Shown: piece after piece, positions 13,901-22,215 of the stretch | Layout: every line of letters begins with the position of its first letter | Numbering within the stretch: position 1 is the first letter of the stretch | IMG/VR virus record: IMGVR_UViG_3300010430_000252 | Coordinates: 1 to 36,269 of that record | Direction: 5' to 3' (one strand) | DNA: 36,269 nucleotides | DNA from: a virus | Made by a program: the position numbers and the translations under genes | Notes under the pieces: model-generated | What the model saw: only the letters and a program-made list of their open reading frames with translations | The model's database searches: none | Told to the model about the DNA's origin: nothing

Positions 13901-14618
13901 ATTCCGTTGGATTGATGTTGACACTTTCCGTGTCCTCGACGCCGGGGATATCAACGCTAAATCGCAAATCAGCGACGTTCTCGTTTAACCAATCGGCCAG
14001 GTCGTCAATAGCCCTTGTGGTTTCCTGGACCGCATCCGAAGCTCCGCCGACAACCTGACGTGGCGTTTCTATAACCCCCAAGCCAACATCGGCAGCGGTT
14101 TCGGATACCGTTTCAACTGCGGTTTCCATGCCCGTTCGCGGACGAATAAGCTCTTGCCCGATGGTGTTCGCGTCTTCTCTGGTATCGCCAGCACCTTGCA
14201 AGACACCATTCACCCACACGCCAAACCCACCCTCACGAAGTGGGCGAACTTCGACAACGCCGCGCATTTCTTCTTCTTGTTTTTCCGTCGCGTCTTTCTT
14301 TTCTGACCCTGATTGGCGAGACCTGACACGATCCATCATGTCCTCAAGGTCACGGCCACCGGATAGGCGCTCGCGATGTTCAATGAAATCGACGCTTCTA
14401 TCCCCCGTTACATCAGGCGCTGCCGTATTGTCTTGCGGTGGCATCAATTCATCACCAACGCTGGTATTAGGTTCGGGACGATCAATGACTTCAGTAGGCT
14501 CATCGGAGGGAATGGCGGCTCCCGTCCCGTCCAACTCAGGTTCCAACACTGGCGCTTGCGGTAAGGCGTCCTTTTGTTGCCCTGGCAATGTCAGTGTATC
14601 TGTCATGACTTCAGCCAT
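10911..14618 (-). CDS. large internal virion / DNA-ejection protein (gp16 position), 1235 aa
   Basis: Longest gene in the window. A TTG at 14621 is in frame but ATG 14618, overlapping the upstream stop as TGATG, is chosen. Residues 1-130 are acidic, proline-rich and disordered. The middle is a long helical region (VAVQDAIQKEVIAARTETAR). The C-terminal half contains GRALGAEDELFKTIGYRMEV and FAYNRFDPIGTLVGISADMV, stretches seen in large phage ejection or polyvalent proteins (LPD38-like). Length and order after the gp14- and gp15-like genes fit T7 gp16 (1318 aa), part of the ejectosome that crosses the envelope. No lysozyme-type transglycosylase motif was recognised. Product name rests mostly on synteny. 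Confidence 0.75.
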   Translation of the reverse strand: MAEVMTDTLTLPGQQKDALPQAPVLEPELDGTGAAIPSDEPTEVIDRPEPNTSVGDELMPPQDNTAAPDVTGDRSVDFIEHRERLSGGRDLEDMMDRVRSRQSGSEKKDATEKQEEEMRGVVEVRPLREGGFGVWVNGVLQGAGDTREDANTIGQELIRPRTGMETAVETVSETAADVGLGVIETPRQVVGGASDAVQETTRAIDDLADWLNENVADLRFSVDIPGVEDTESVNINPTELIRSILPDISEAKSTTGRAVRSIAQFITGFWGAGKMLRGLGVAAPATVPGRAVEAVGRGMAADFTVFNPSEQRLSNIIQDVPALQNPVTEYLAADPDDTEVEGRIKNALEGAGLGAFTEGFLVSLRGLRGVRKAETESIVAQQRLQFGELTDRDFLSIGEPDSKEFILRRPTTTGKLKEGDDLAVDPARLEGEGGVFINWARIDAPEDIKSAMQAVADMNKQGIDISRRGVRTNVETAEAAAEIDAWDVLLSRRAGQPLNAEESLALRQLWTSSTEALTQAAKQAAANPGDANLFAFRKMVAVQDAIQKEVIAARTETARALQSWSIPAGSGVERARAVQEILTRNADDPNVHKELARRIAVLGEAGEFDKMNEVARRSATARTYDAVVQAWINGLLSGPKTHMVNMISNTAVIGLTMAERGTAARLANLMGDDAAVQMGESAAQWFGAVQGVKDALRLSSNAERLGTVWKSIKTGQSQFGAQKIDQPRQGALASEVWNVSSDTGLGRALDALNVVTQLPGRALGAEDELFKTIGYRMEVYAQSMRQARSEVSAGKVPESEYKARIAELIENPPENIRLSAMDAAIYQTFNNPAGKISQTIMKYRDAVPVLGPLTAPFVRTVGNIMKFTFERTPIAPLMSQVRADISAGGARRDMALARMALGSSILAVSADLALNGQITGKGPTDPRVRAAERRMGRQPYSVKVGDRWFAYNRFDPIGTLVGISADMVDIIANNDANDERAQEDIERAVIATIAAVGANMMDKTYLTGFSDFIEALSDPVRNSEYWAQGVVGSFMPTAVAEVRRQDDLYMRETRTLWQSIMNRTPGLSEDLPLRRDIWGRPLEYKSGLGVAFDALSPIYSRQENPEPIDTELLRLGNGPSNMPRRTSFSGAVVNLDQFEGAYSRLVELAGNELKLPKYGNKGAKDALNDIVTGKSPFSAVYNLRADGPDGGKMDFIRSVVAEYRSAAKNQLVREFPEINIDIRRKLDAQQKWSVQ

Positions 14619-16189
14619 CAATTCGAACCCTCTTCAAGAAAATCTCGCCACTTCCGAATAACAGCAGCGCGCCGCCGTGCCGTGTCTGCATCAATGCGTC
14701 CAGCAGAAAGATCGCGAACGATTTTTTCCTCTGTTTCATCAAGTTTTGGTTGCTTGGCCAGTCTATCACCTTCCATCCAGTTCGGGAACGGAAGCGACAA
14801 GGTTGTACCGGGAACAAGTCGATACGATGACGCCAATTCCCTCGCGTAACCCATTGCCTGATCAACGGTTGCCTGCGGCTTTTCGTCAAAGAATGTCATC
14901 AGGTCAGCTTCGGCATTCGCATAGGCCGCAGACGCATCCGGGTTGTCATTAAGCTCGCTTGGGCGCAAGGCTTTGGATAGATACGATGAAGCCCTCTGGA
15001 ACGGTGTTTTTGCCCCGCCCCTTTGTGCAAGTGAATCATTACGACTAAGAATTGTGTTCATCGTCGGCCTTGAAAGATTTCCGTCAGCAAACTGTTCAAT
15101 TGCTACACGCTCAATATCTTCCCCCGCAGCCATTCTCCGATAAATGTCTGCGATAACAACGTTGTTATCGTCTCCGTCTTCTTTTGCCGCCGCTTTCATC
15201 AGTGTTTTGAAGTCAGAAAGGTCAAGAACCTCCTGCCTTTTCATCACCCAATCCGTCGTAAGCTCGCCCGATACGGAAAGGGAAATTCCCTGCTTGGTTA
15301 ACGCATCAGATTGTTTCTTTGCTGCCTCCTTGGCCTGCCTCTCGGCCTTCTCAGCTAAATCGGCACGCCTCTTGTCGGCGGACTGTTCCGCGTTAGCAAC
15401 CTGCCTCAATAACGCGTCTCTTGTTTTGCCCCCAATGGATTCTTCAAGGTCTGGATCTTCCAGTATCCTAACTGCGCCACGGAAATCTTCCGATTTGATT
15501 TTTCCTTGAACAGCCGATTCCACAACGGAAACCCTTGCCGTGACCTTTGCATCCCGTTTCTGATCTGCGGTCATCGACGGGGACAAGTCGGCAATCGCGT
15601 CATCAGCTTGCGCAATGATATCCTGGTAGCTATCCGGGTATTGTTCGGCTTGAACGGACAGACTGTTTAATCCGGCTTGTAACGCATCCTGTGCCTTGCG
15701 TTGGCTTTCCTGAATACTCAATCGTCCCGCACTGTCGCGAATGGCGTTCGACTGTGCATCCAGTGTCAGGCCAAGTCTTGTTTTAGCCGTTTCGGAAACG
15801 TCTTCCGGCACGCCGCCGAGAATGGATGTTTTCCGCTCCTGCGCGAATTTCTCCATATCATCCATAAAGCCGGGACGTGCAGGGTCATCATCCAACTGCC
15901 GACGCTGGAATTCCTCCATAACCTCGCGGTCATACTTCAACTTGGCTTGCGTCGTTTCGGCGAAGTCACGCTCCGCTTGCTGCTTTTCCTCGGCACGGCG
16001 AATTGAGTCCGCGAAGTCCCTTAAACCCTCGGCAGCAATGCTTAAATCCATCCCCCCGAACGCACCGGACGGCACGGCAACGCCGGGGTCAGATGCAACC
16101 TGTACCTGCGGCACATCCTGGACACCGGGAAGCCTTCCGCGCCTGCGGCCACTTCCTGTAACCGGCGAACGTGTTGGAAGCGTCACCAT
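14618..16189 (-). CDS. internal virion protein (gp15 position), 523 aa
   Basis: ATG 16189 preceded by AGGATTAGGCA. Mostly charged alpha-helix with coiled-coil stretches (LRDFADSIRRAEEKQQAERD, RDALLRQVANAEQSADKRRA, LAEKAERQAKEAAKKQSDAL). The N-terminus is basic and proline-rich and probably flexible. The C-terminus (GDRLAKQPKLDETEEKIVRD) is helical. Lying between the gp14- and gp16-like genes, it is the candidate for the middle ejectosome component. It is shorter than T7 gp15 (747 aa). Its TGA overlaps the next start, implying coupled, stoichiometric synthesis. Confidence 0.7.
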   Translation of the reverse strand: MVTLPTRSPVTGSGRRRGRLPGVQDVPQVQVASDPGVAVPSGAFGGMDLSIAAEGLRDFADSIRRAEEKQQAERDFAETTQAKLKYDREVMEEFQRRQLDDDPARPGFMDDMEKFAQERKTSILGGVPEDVSETAKTRLGLTLDAQSNAIRDSAGRLSIQESQRKAQDALQAGLNSLSVQAEQYPDSYQDIIAQADDAIADLSPSMTADQKRDAKVTARVSVVESAVQGKIKSEDFRGAVRILEDPDLEESIGGKTRDALLRQVANAEQSADKRRADLAEKAERQAKEAAKKQSDALTKQGISLSVSGELTTDWVMKRQEVLDLSDFKTLMKAAAKEDGDDNNVVIADIYRRMAAGEDIERVAIEQFADGNLSRPTMNTILSRNDSLAQRGGAKTPFQRASSYLSKALRPSELNDNPDASAAYANAEADLMTFFDEKPQATVDQAMGYARELASSYRLVPGTTLSLPFPNWMEGDRLAKQPKLDETEEKIVRDLSAGRIDADTARRRAAVIRKWRDFLEEGSN

Positions 16190-16202
16190 TGCCTAATCCT
16201 CA

Positions 16203-16697
16203 TCATTTCTTGTATATCTCACCGGCACCGCTCAAAAGAGACGCCCCGGCTTTGAAAAAACCTTGCCTGGATGCATTCTTACCAGACATGCGTTGAAGCT
16301 GTGCAGACTGTTCCAGTCGTGTCGCGTTGACATCACCCTGGTTTCGGATGCGCAGCGCGTTCAATTCGATCTCACCCGCGAAGTCCTCGGTCGAAAGCAA
16401 TGGCGACCCGGTAGAGAAATCAACCCCGGATGCCCCACCCATTGCCCTACGCGCGGCCATGAGGCGGCTTTGCTGGCGGCGGAAGTCTTCCTCTCGCGCT
16501 GCGGCTTCCTGTCTCTCACGGGCCGCCTGCTGCTGCTGGACGGCAGCCTGAAAGTTGGCTTGATTCTTTGCCGCTTGACCCTGGGAAATCGCTCCAATCG
16601 CACTAATCCCGGCGGCGGCGGCTGATAATGCCGTCCCTGCGGATATACCCCCTGCCGCTGCGGAAGCCCCCACCGTACTTGTAAGAACAAGACCCAT
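16203..16697 (-). CDS. internal virion protein (T7 gp14-like), 164 aa
   Basis: ATG 16697 overlaps the upstream stop as TGATG. The first 40 residues are an Ala/Gly hydrophobic segment (GASAAAGGISAGTALSAAAA, GISAIGAISQGQAAK). A long Gln/Ala/Arg helix follows (FQAAVQQQQAARERQEAA), then a conserved-looking tail SGVDFSTGSPLLSTEDFAG. This hydrophobic-then-coiled-coil design is characteristic of gp14-type virion core proteins, which insert in the outer membrane during DNA ejection. The C-terminus is basic (GEIYKK). Confidence 0.8.
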   Translation of the reverse strand: MGLVLTSTVGASAAAGGISAGTALSAAAAGISAIGAISQGQAAKNQANFQAAVQQQQAARERQEAAAREEDFRRQQSRLMAARRAMGGASGVDFSTGSPLLSTEDFAGEIELNALRIRNQGDVNATRLEQSAQLQRMSGKNASRQGFFKAGASLLSGAGEIYKK

Positions 16698-17140
16698 CAG
16701 AACACCCCCATGTAAGATGATTCAACCGGACGGAGGCCCATCCGTTCATAAACTTGACAGACCTTTTTCGGACTTGTCATCAGCGCCTTGAATGTCACAA
16801 TCCGGTCTCCAGCCCGCGCCTTGACTTCCCGAAGCAACCGCAATGCCGTGGTTTTTGGCGCACTGCGTGATGTCCAAAAAAATATTTCATCACCGGCTTC
16901 AATATTCGGGTTCCATAGGTGCGGGCCGTACATCATCCCCAGTCCCCCGACCACAGACCCCTCATGCTCAGCCACGATGACCTCGATCCCCGGAAATGAC
17001 ATTACCCGTGCAATCGCTTCAATTAGCTTCTCGTCCGTCTCAGGCAAGAACTCCGTGTATTCCATGCGCGAAAAGAAGTCCTTGGCCCCATCGACAATGG
17101 CCAGCGCGTCCTTTTCCATATCTGCGGTTCTAATAATCAT
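16697..17140 (-). CDS. GNAT-fold protein at the T7 gp13 position, 147 aa
   Basis: The frame extends to 17236, but ATG 17140 forms ATGA with the upstream stop and starts MIIRTADMEKDALAIVDGA, the usual first strand of a GNAT domain. Later elements are IEVIVAEHEGSVVGGLGMMY (strands 2-4), then a C-terminal half with VCQVYERMGLRPVESSYMGV. The acetyl-CoA loop (Q/RxxGxG/A) is not obvious. T7 gp13 (internal virion protein A, about 138 aa) belongs to the acetyltransferase-like clan and sits exactly between gp12 and gp14. A virion assembly role is therefore more likely than an enzymatic one. Confidence 0.75.
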   Translation of the reverse strand: MIIRTADMEKDALAIVDGAKDFFSRMEYTEFLPETDEKLIEAIARVMSFPGIEVIVAEHEGSVVGGLGMMYGPHLWNPNIEAGDEIFFWTSRSAPKTTALRLLREVKARAGDRIVTFKALMTSPKKVCQVYERMGLRPVESSYMGVF

Positions 17141-20082
17141 TTCAGCGGGTTCATGTTTACTTCTGGGGCAATGGCAAGAAGCGTAAACGGTGACGGGGAG
17201 TCGCTCTTTACAACAATCCGGGAATCCGTTGTCCACTTGCCATCAAACGAATAATGGCGTTCCCCGGTAAACAGCGGGACAGCGGTATCCATCGCATCAG
17301 ACACGTTGCGGAAGTCTCTTGTTTGCAGGTTGTCCTCGCTCGGGCCGTAACTGACGGAATGACAATCGAGGAATACGAACGTCGCGCCATAAGTCCGCTT
17401 GGTCCTGCCAACTGCCGTCCCGGCAGGGTTTCCGCCCTCAAATTTGAGGCTCTTGAGGTTATGCGAGTACCCAAGGCCCGCCTGCGCAACCGAGGCGGCG
17501 TTATCCAGCGTAATTCCGCCACTTGAAACGGTTTCATCCGGCCTTACAGCGCCATCGGCCCAGACCTTCAACGTCTCGCCCTCAAGGTGGTCATATCCCG
17601 TCAGGGCCGTTGCGGCGGTGCTGTCATACGTGATCAGGCTATCAACGTAATAGGCGTCCGCAGGATCGTCTTCGCCCTCGAAGTCACGCTCGAAAACCTC
17701 GATATATCTTTTTGTAGCGCCGTTGATGGTGCGCTTGACGATCACCCAGACCTCGTCCCGGTCTTCGCTGGACTGTGTTTGCCCAGACCCGTCCGCACCC
17801 GGAATGACCGTAACCGATTCCACTTTTGCAATGGCCGGGATAAATCCCTGGTCAAGTACGGGATTGGTCGTGTAAACGGTCGTGATCTTCGCCCGGATGT
17901 AGTATAGCCCGCGCCCCGCGTTTAGCTGGCGCGACTTCCAGTCAGTCGGTTCGGTGAATGTGAGCGAAAGGTTATCTGCCGCCGCCGTGGTAAAGCCCGC
18001 CGTTCCATCCGTGACACCCGTCAACGCGGCCCACGCCGAACCGTCCCAATATTCCCAAGTCACGGCCCCGCCGACACCTGCTGTTCCATTGGCATAATCG
18101 AAAATAACCTTTGTGAACTTCTCGGTGTGTCCAATCGCGACATAATCCCCTGTTGCTTCGGTTCCGGGGAACACTGTCCAATCCGCATTCGATGTGCTGT
18201 TGGCGTCCGTTGTCTCGTCTACGAATGTCCCGGCGCTATCGTCGGCTTGCCAGACCTGCGTAATCGTTCCGTATGTCGATCCGCCGAGAATATGCCGCCC
18301 CCATCCCACCACATCTTCATCCCGGCGATATGTCATGGACAGCAATTGCCCATCCGCACGAACCGCCCAGAGAAGCGAATCAGGCTCCTCGGCGAAGTCC
18401 ATTTCCGTAATGCCCCCCGCCGTAATGTGCTGGGCAAGCCGCGTCATGTCCGGGGCCTTGAATCCGTCGTCTTCAAACGAGAATGCAAACTCACGAAGTT
18501 TCCGGCCCGCGCGCTGAACGAACAATACAACGTTGCCCACCCTGACGGGCTGGACCTGCGCTGAGCCGTGCGTTGTCTGACGCCTAACAGTTATATCCGA
18601 AGGCGTGAGAACGGACCCCGTGGATGACGGCACCCATTCCCCGCCCATCGTGCCTATGACCAGCGTATCCTTGCCTGCACTCATCCATCGGATTGCGTTT
18701 ACGTTGTCCGAGGAAATCGTGTAATCCAGGCTGTCGTCGTCTTCGACCGTCGCATCCCATACGCCGGAGGAATTCGCACTATCCGGCGACATGGCTTCAA
18801 AATCAGCCGTGTTCGACGCCCAGAATGTCTGGGGCTGGTCTGTGGTTGCAGCGGAATAAAGCCTTTGTTCGTAGAATGTGCCGGTCTGCGGATATCCGGT
18901 TGTCCCTGACCACGAACCTAACCGCCAGCGGGTGTCTGCTGAATTTTGCCCAAAGGCCCTTTTTATATCCACAACGGCAACGGTCGTGGACGTGATACTG
19001 ACAATCACCCCCCAGCCCCAATCAACGCCGGATGCAGGGTTATCGATCCTGATCAACCGCCCAATATCCGTGGACTGGAACCCGGCCCCGTCATTTACGC
19101 CCACTATTGAGGATGCAGTGACGTTGACGCCAAGCCCCGTGGTTGCTGCCGGAGTCATGGTCGTTGACGTATCGTTCATGGGAAGCCAAGGGCCGTCTTG
19201 CCACGGCACTTCAACAAGGCTCCACGTCGTATGCCCGAACCTTTGAAGCTTGTACGTAGGATAGCTGCCATGGAATAAATACAGGACATCCGCCGATTGC
19301 GGGCCGCTGACTTGAAACAAGTCCGCCTCTGCATAAGGCGTATCGATTTCTACGCCCGCATTGTCTACAAGCGAGACATCATCGATCTGCACGTCCTTGT
19401 TGGCATTTGACCCTTTATTGCGGAACTGGATATAAAACGGGCTTGTCGTTGGCGTAAACGCAACACAATGATACCCGACCTCTTTTTCGACGGCTGCGAG
19501 GGTTTGCGCCCCGCTTGCCGCCGTTCCTACCTGAAATTCTATCTTATCACCCGGTGCACCGATGACCCGGAACTTCAAAACGTGTTCGGTCCCCGTGGCA
19601 GTGGTCGTAATATCCTGTTCCGCCCAGCCGATATCGTCGGCAGCCGTCCCGTTGGTTTCAAGCGTCAGTCTGCCGTTCGTGGAATCATGGGAAATCGTGT
19701 TGCCGGTGCCGCCCGTAGACCTATCATCCCATCCCGTAATGTTCGACGCAAACGTGCCATTCGTTACCGCCGCATCCGTGTTGGCAACCGTGATCTGGCC
19801 TTGGTGGCGATAAAACCGCATAACCCCAGCGCCCAATTCAAGGCAATACGCCTGAATTGTAGAAAACTGAAACCGCATTAACCGGCCTACAACAGTCGAA
19901 GATTTAAGCTCAGCAATGTACCGCGTTCCCGGCCTGCGCCTTGCGCCGCCCTCCGAAAGCGGAATGAAGTTTTCAAGCTTTTCCAGACCAGCAGGATATT
20001 TGACGAAATCCGTGCGCGCGGCCAGTCTCGGAGACAGTTCCCCGGCGTTAAAGCTTGGCGTGAAAAAATGTACGCGGGGCAT
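17137..20082 (-). CDS. tail tubular protein B / nozzle-like (gp12 position), 981 aa
   Basis: ATG 20082 overlaps the upstream stop as TAATG. The N-terminus MPRVHFFTPSFNAGELSPRL, with AARTDFVKYPAGLEKLENFI and GGARRRPGTRYIAE, is the hallmark of a large family of podophage tail proteins related to the T7 gp12 nozzle. The remainder is beta-rich with inserted carbohydrate-binding-like modules, for example residues about 110-245 (NITGWDDRSTGGTGNTIS through NKDVQIDDVSLVDN). That explains a length above gp12 (794 aa). The protein would close the tail tip and may contact the host surface through the inserted domain. Confidence 0.85.
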   Translation of the reverse strand: MPRVHFFTPSFNAGELSPRLAARTDFVKYPAGLEKLENFIPLSEGGARRRPGTRYIAELKSSTVVGRLMRFQFSTIQAYCLELGAGVMRFYRHQGQITVANTDAAVTNGTFASNITGWDDRSTGGTGNTISHDSTNGRLTLETNGTAADDIGWAEQDITTTATGTEHVLKFRVIGAPGDKIEFQVGTAASGAQTLAAVEKEVGYHCVAFTPTTSPFYIQFRNKGSNANKDVQIDDVSLVDNAGVEIDTPYAEADLFQVSGPQSADVLYLFHGSYPTYKLQRFGHTTWSLVEVPWQDGPWLPMNDTSTTMTPAATTGLGVNVTASSIVGVNDGAGFQSTDIGRLIRIDNPASGVDWGWGVIVSITSTTVAVVDIKRAFGQNSADTRWRLGSWSGTTGYPQTGTFYEQRLYSAATTDQPQTFWASNTADFEAMSPDSANSSGVWDATVEDDDSLDYTISSDNVNAIRWMSAGKDTLVIGTMGGEWVPSSTGSVLTPSDITVRRQTTHGSAQVQPVRVGNVVLFVQRAGRKLREFAFSFEDDGFKAPDMTRLAQHITAGGITEMDFAEEPDSLLWAVRADGQLLSMTYRRDEDVVGWGRHILGGSTYGTITQVWQADDSAGTFVDETTDANSTSNADWTVFPGTEATGDYVAIGHTEKFTKVIFDYANGTAGVGGAVTWEYWDGSAWAALTGVTDGTAGFTTAAADNLSLTFTEPTDWKSRQLNAGRGLYYIRAKITTVYTTNPVLDQGFIPAIAKVESVTVIPGADGSGQTQSSEDRDEVWVIVKRTINGATKRYIEVFERDFEGEDDPADAYYVDSLITYDSTAATALTGYDHLEGETLKVWADGAVRPDETVSSGGITLDNAASVAQAGLGYSHNLKSLKFEGGNPAGTAVGRTKRTYGATFVFLDCHSVSYGPSEDNLQTRDFRNVSDAMDTAVPLFTGERHYSFDGKWTTDSRIVVKSDSPSPFTLLAIAPEVNMNPLK

Positions 20083-20687
20083 TAGTCAGGCCACCTCTGC
20101 AAACCATGCCTCGACGACGCCCACGATCCGCGCGGACGCTGACGCGGGAACGACCCCATGCCGTCAGCAGAACGAGCTTGTGCCATGAGCCTATCGGCTT
20201 TCCTGGCAAGCTGGTCTTGGAGCGTATTCGATGACGTGAGATCGACCGCCATTTCACTGGCAAGGGTGTATGCCAGCAAGCGCCGGAAGTCCGCCGTCAT
20301 AATATTTGGATCAGTCTCACGCGCGATATAGGTTAGCCACACGTTTTCAACATCTGTTTCAATAACCCGCTGCCCGCCGACCTGAATCATGCGATAAAGA
20401 AACGTCCCAGTCCCGGCGTCGTTGTCGTGAACGGCTACAGTCCTCAGCCAGTCCGAAGGCAATGAGAAGGCGTTGTCGAACTCATACGCTGGTGCCGTTG
20501 AAGATTCGGCAAGTGCCACTTTCTTCGTGGCAAAATTCCAGTTGTGCGCCCGCAGCAAAGCATCGCGCAAATCCGAATACAGATCATTAACCGCGTTCGC
20601 CTCGTTCGTGCCTTGCGTGAAAGACGTGATCGTATCTGCCCCGAGGTATCGGAGCGCGGCGTTTGCAATGTCTGTTTCGCTAGGCAT
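20082..20687 (-). CDS. tail tubular protein A / adaptor (gp11-like), 201 aa
   Basis: ATG 20687 with TAGGAGCATGAACC upstream. Motifs typical of the gp11 family are MPSETDIANAALRYLGADTI, AVNDLYSDLRDALLRAHNWN, FATKKVALA, FSLPSDWLRTV and the C-terminal LLAYTLASEMAVDL helix. The protein forms the ring joining portal to nozzle. The Arg/Pro/Trp-rich tail (FPRQRPRGSWASSRHGL) is likely flexible. Its last base is shared with the start of the nozzle gene. Confidence 0.9.
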   Translation of the reverse strand: MPSETDIANAALRYLGADTITSFTQGTNEANAVNDLYSDLRDALLRAHNWNFATKKVALAESSTAPAYEFDNAFSLPSDWLRTVAVHDNDAGTGTFLYRMIQVGGQRVIETDVENVWLTYIARETDPNIMTADFRRLLAYTLASEMAVDLTSSNTLQDQLARKADRLMAQARSADGMGSFPRQRPRGSWASSRHGLQRWPD

Positions 20688-20698
20688 GGTTCATGCTC

Positions 20699-21244
20699 CT
20701 AGAAGGCGTAGCGCCCGATTTCGATTTCTTTTGCACACTTTTTCGCGACGTAATCGGCAAGTTCCGGCGTGTACCAGTCCCGGTAATGCGGATGGTCTTT
20801 GCCGCTGATCGAAACGGCGGCATTCGGCACGAAGTCTTCAAACTTCCTGATTTCATCAACGATCACTTCGCCGCCTTCGGAAAGCCAGTCGATGCAGGTG
20901 GTGTCACGGGCTTTAATCCATTCTTCAAAGTCCATGTTGGCCCGGTTCATCGGCCCGTTTCCGCTGCCGCCGGGAAGCGCCTCTTTAACCCTGTTCGGGC
21001 CGACTGAAAGATTCGCGTTATACATGGAAACAAGCCATTCCCACGGATTGCGGATAAACCCGAACGTGTGGTATTCATCCCACTTTTCACCCCATGCACG
21101 ACGCATCTCGACGGCAGAATCATGCTGCCCGCCCAACCTGAGAAGATGTCCGCTGCACACGTTGTCCAGGTAATGACAAAACGTACTTGATGCTGTGCGC
21201 GGCACCCTCACATAGATGAATTTGAACGTGTCAGAGCCGTACAT
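20699..21244 (-). CDS. sulfotransferase family 2-like protein, 181 aa
   Basis: The frame extends upstream but ATG 21244 overlaps the previous stop as TAATG and starts MYGSDTFKFIYVRVPRTASS. Residues 13-21 (RVPRTASST) form the 5'-phosphosulfate loop and 62-75 (GFIRNPWEWLVSMY), with R65 and S73, the 3'-phosphate-binding element of PAPS-dependent sulfotransferases. A conserved-type KFEDF occurs near residue 140. Predicted reaction is transfer of sulfate from PAPS to a hydroxyl or amine, here probably a glycan or protein of virion or host. It is embedded between capsid and tail genes with two Rossmann-type neighbours. Confidence 0.8.
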   Translation of the reverse strand: MYGSDTFKFIYVRVPRTASSTFCHYLDNVCSGHLLRLGGQHDSAVEMRRAWGEKWDEYHTFGFIRNPWEWLVSMYNANLSVGPNRVKEALPGGSGNGPMNRANMDFEEWIKARDTTCIDWLSEGGEVIVDEIRKFEDFVPNAAVSISGKDHPHYRDWYTPELADYVAKKCAKEIEIGRYAF

Positions 21245-21744
21245 TATGCAGCCCCCCGAAACGGATATGCTGGAATGTCCGTCAACAGCGGACACCCTTC
21301 CGGGACAACCAACTCCACCCCTCTTTCCTCTGCCAATCGCATGAAATGCTTTACCCCGTATCTCTCAAGCCAGTATTCGCTTTCGTAGTCCATTTCGACG
21401 CCCCACAGCCCGAGAACATCGACATTTTCAAGAAGCGCGTCTGCCATCATCCATGCGACGGAATTAGTCAAAAACTCAGTCCCGAACGCGGCCTCTATTC
21501 GATCCGCCTGAATCAACGTGCCAACGTCCGGGAAAAGAGAGTAAACATGCACGGCATTTAGGAACTCCATATAACGCGGCTTGTCTGAAAACGTGTCTGC
21601 CGAATGAACCTCGTAGAACCTGTCGCACCTTTCGATCAGGTCGCATGTTCGCCACCCCGTTGCCCATACTTCCCACCGAGGGCTATGGAACGGCGCATCA
21701 ACCCCCGATGGACCGGACGCCACAATGGCAACCCGGCGCGTCAT
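21244..21744 (-). CDS. Rossmann-type protein, paralogue of 22216-22974, 166 aa
   Basis: ATG 21744. N-terminal VAIVASGPSG (residues 5-14) is a glycine/serine nucleotide-loop after the first strand. EVWATGWR, DRFYEVHS, YMEFLNAVHVYS, SVAWMMADALL, VDVLGLWGVEMDYESEYWLE and ELVVPEGCPLL follow in the order seen in its longer paralogue. The layout recalls DUF115/MptE-like and sialyltransferase-like Rossmann proteins that handle nucleotides or nucleotide sugars. It starts immediately before the sulfotransferase (TAATG) and is therefore co-translated with it. Substrate unknown. Confidence 0.65.
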   Translation of the reverse strand: MTRRVAIVASGPSGVDAPFHSPRWEVWATGWRTCDLIERCDRFYEVHSADTFSDKPRYMEFLNAVHVYSLFPDVGTLIQADRIEAAFGTEFLTNSVAWMMADALLENVDVLGLWGVEMDYESEYWLERYGVKHFMRLAEERGVELVVPEGCPLLTDIPAYPFRGAA

Positions 21745-22202
21745 TAAGCGGCCTTGGAAACGAACGCTTCGGCAGCTTCCTTGCCGCCGTCATCTTTTGC
21801 AAAGGACGCGAGAACATCGTCACCCTTCACAACGTCGAATGCCTTCTTGCCGGGGTTCCACTTAACCGCCGCGACTTCATCCTTTGCTGGGGTTTTGGCT
21901 TCCCACCAGTCGCCGATCTGCGCCCAGCGCCGCGCCTTGACGGCCTTGGTCATTGTCGATGCCGGACCCGTGTCAACCGTTTCAATGGATTCCATGCTGG
22001 CAGTTACGATGAACTCGGCATGCGACAGCAATTCCTGACGGTCGTGCGAAACGAACAGGATGCGGAACGATGTTCCAACATCCCATCCCTGCACTTGGAG
22101 AATCTTCGGGATTTCGACATCCAGGTCCACAGCCTCGCGCGGTTCGCGAATAAAGACCTTCGGGTAATCCGGGGTAACGACGATTTCAGGTTTGACGATC
22201 AT
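21744..22202 (-). CDS. hypothetical protein in the capsid-tail cassette, 152 aa
   Basis: ATG 22202 follows GAGAAAGGACGTAAA. It opens with strands (MIVKPEIVVTPDYPKVFIRE). Its middle includes SFRILFVSHDRQELLSHAEF and VTASMESIETVD. The C-terminal 60 residues hold ARRWAQIGDWWEAKTP and a lysine-rich segment (WNPGKKAFDVVKGDD). It lies between two paralogous Rossmann genes. No known motif; possibly a virion or assembly protein, possibly a partner of its neighbours. The complementary-strand frame over it is a shadow. Confidence 0.6.
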   Translation of the reverse strand: MIVKPEIVVTPDYPKVFIREPREAVDLDVEIPKILQVQGWDVGTSFRILFVSHDRQELLSHAEFIVTASMESIETVDTGPASTMTKAVKARRWAQIGDWWEAKTPAKDEVAAVKWNPGKKAFDVVKGDDVLASFAKDDGGKEAAEAFVSKAA

Positions 22203-22215
22203 TTTACGTCCTTTC

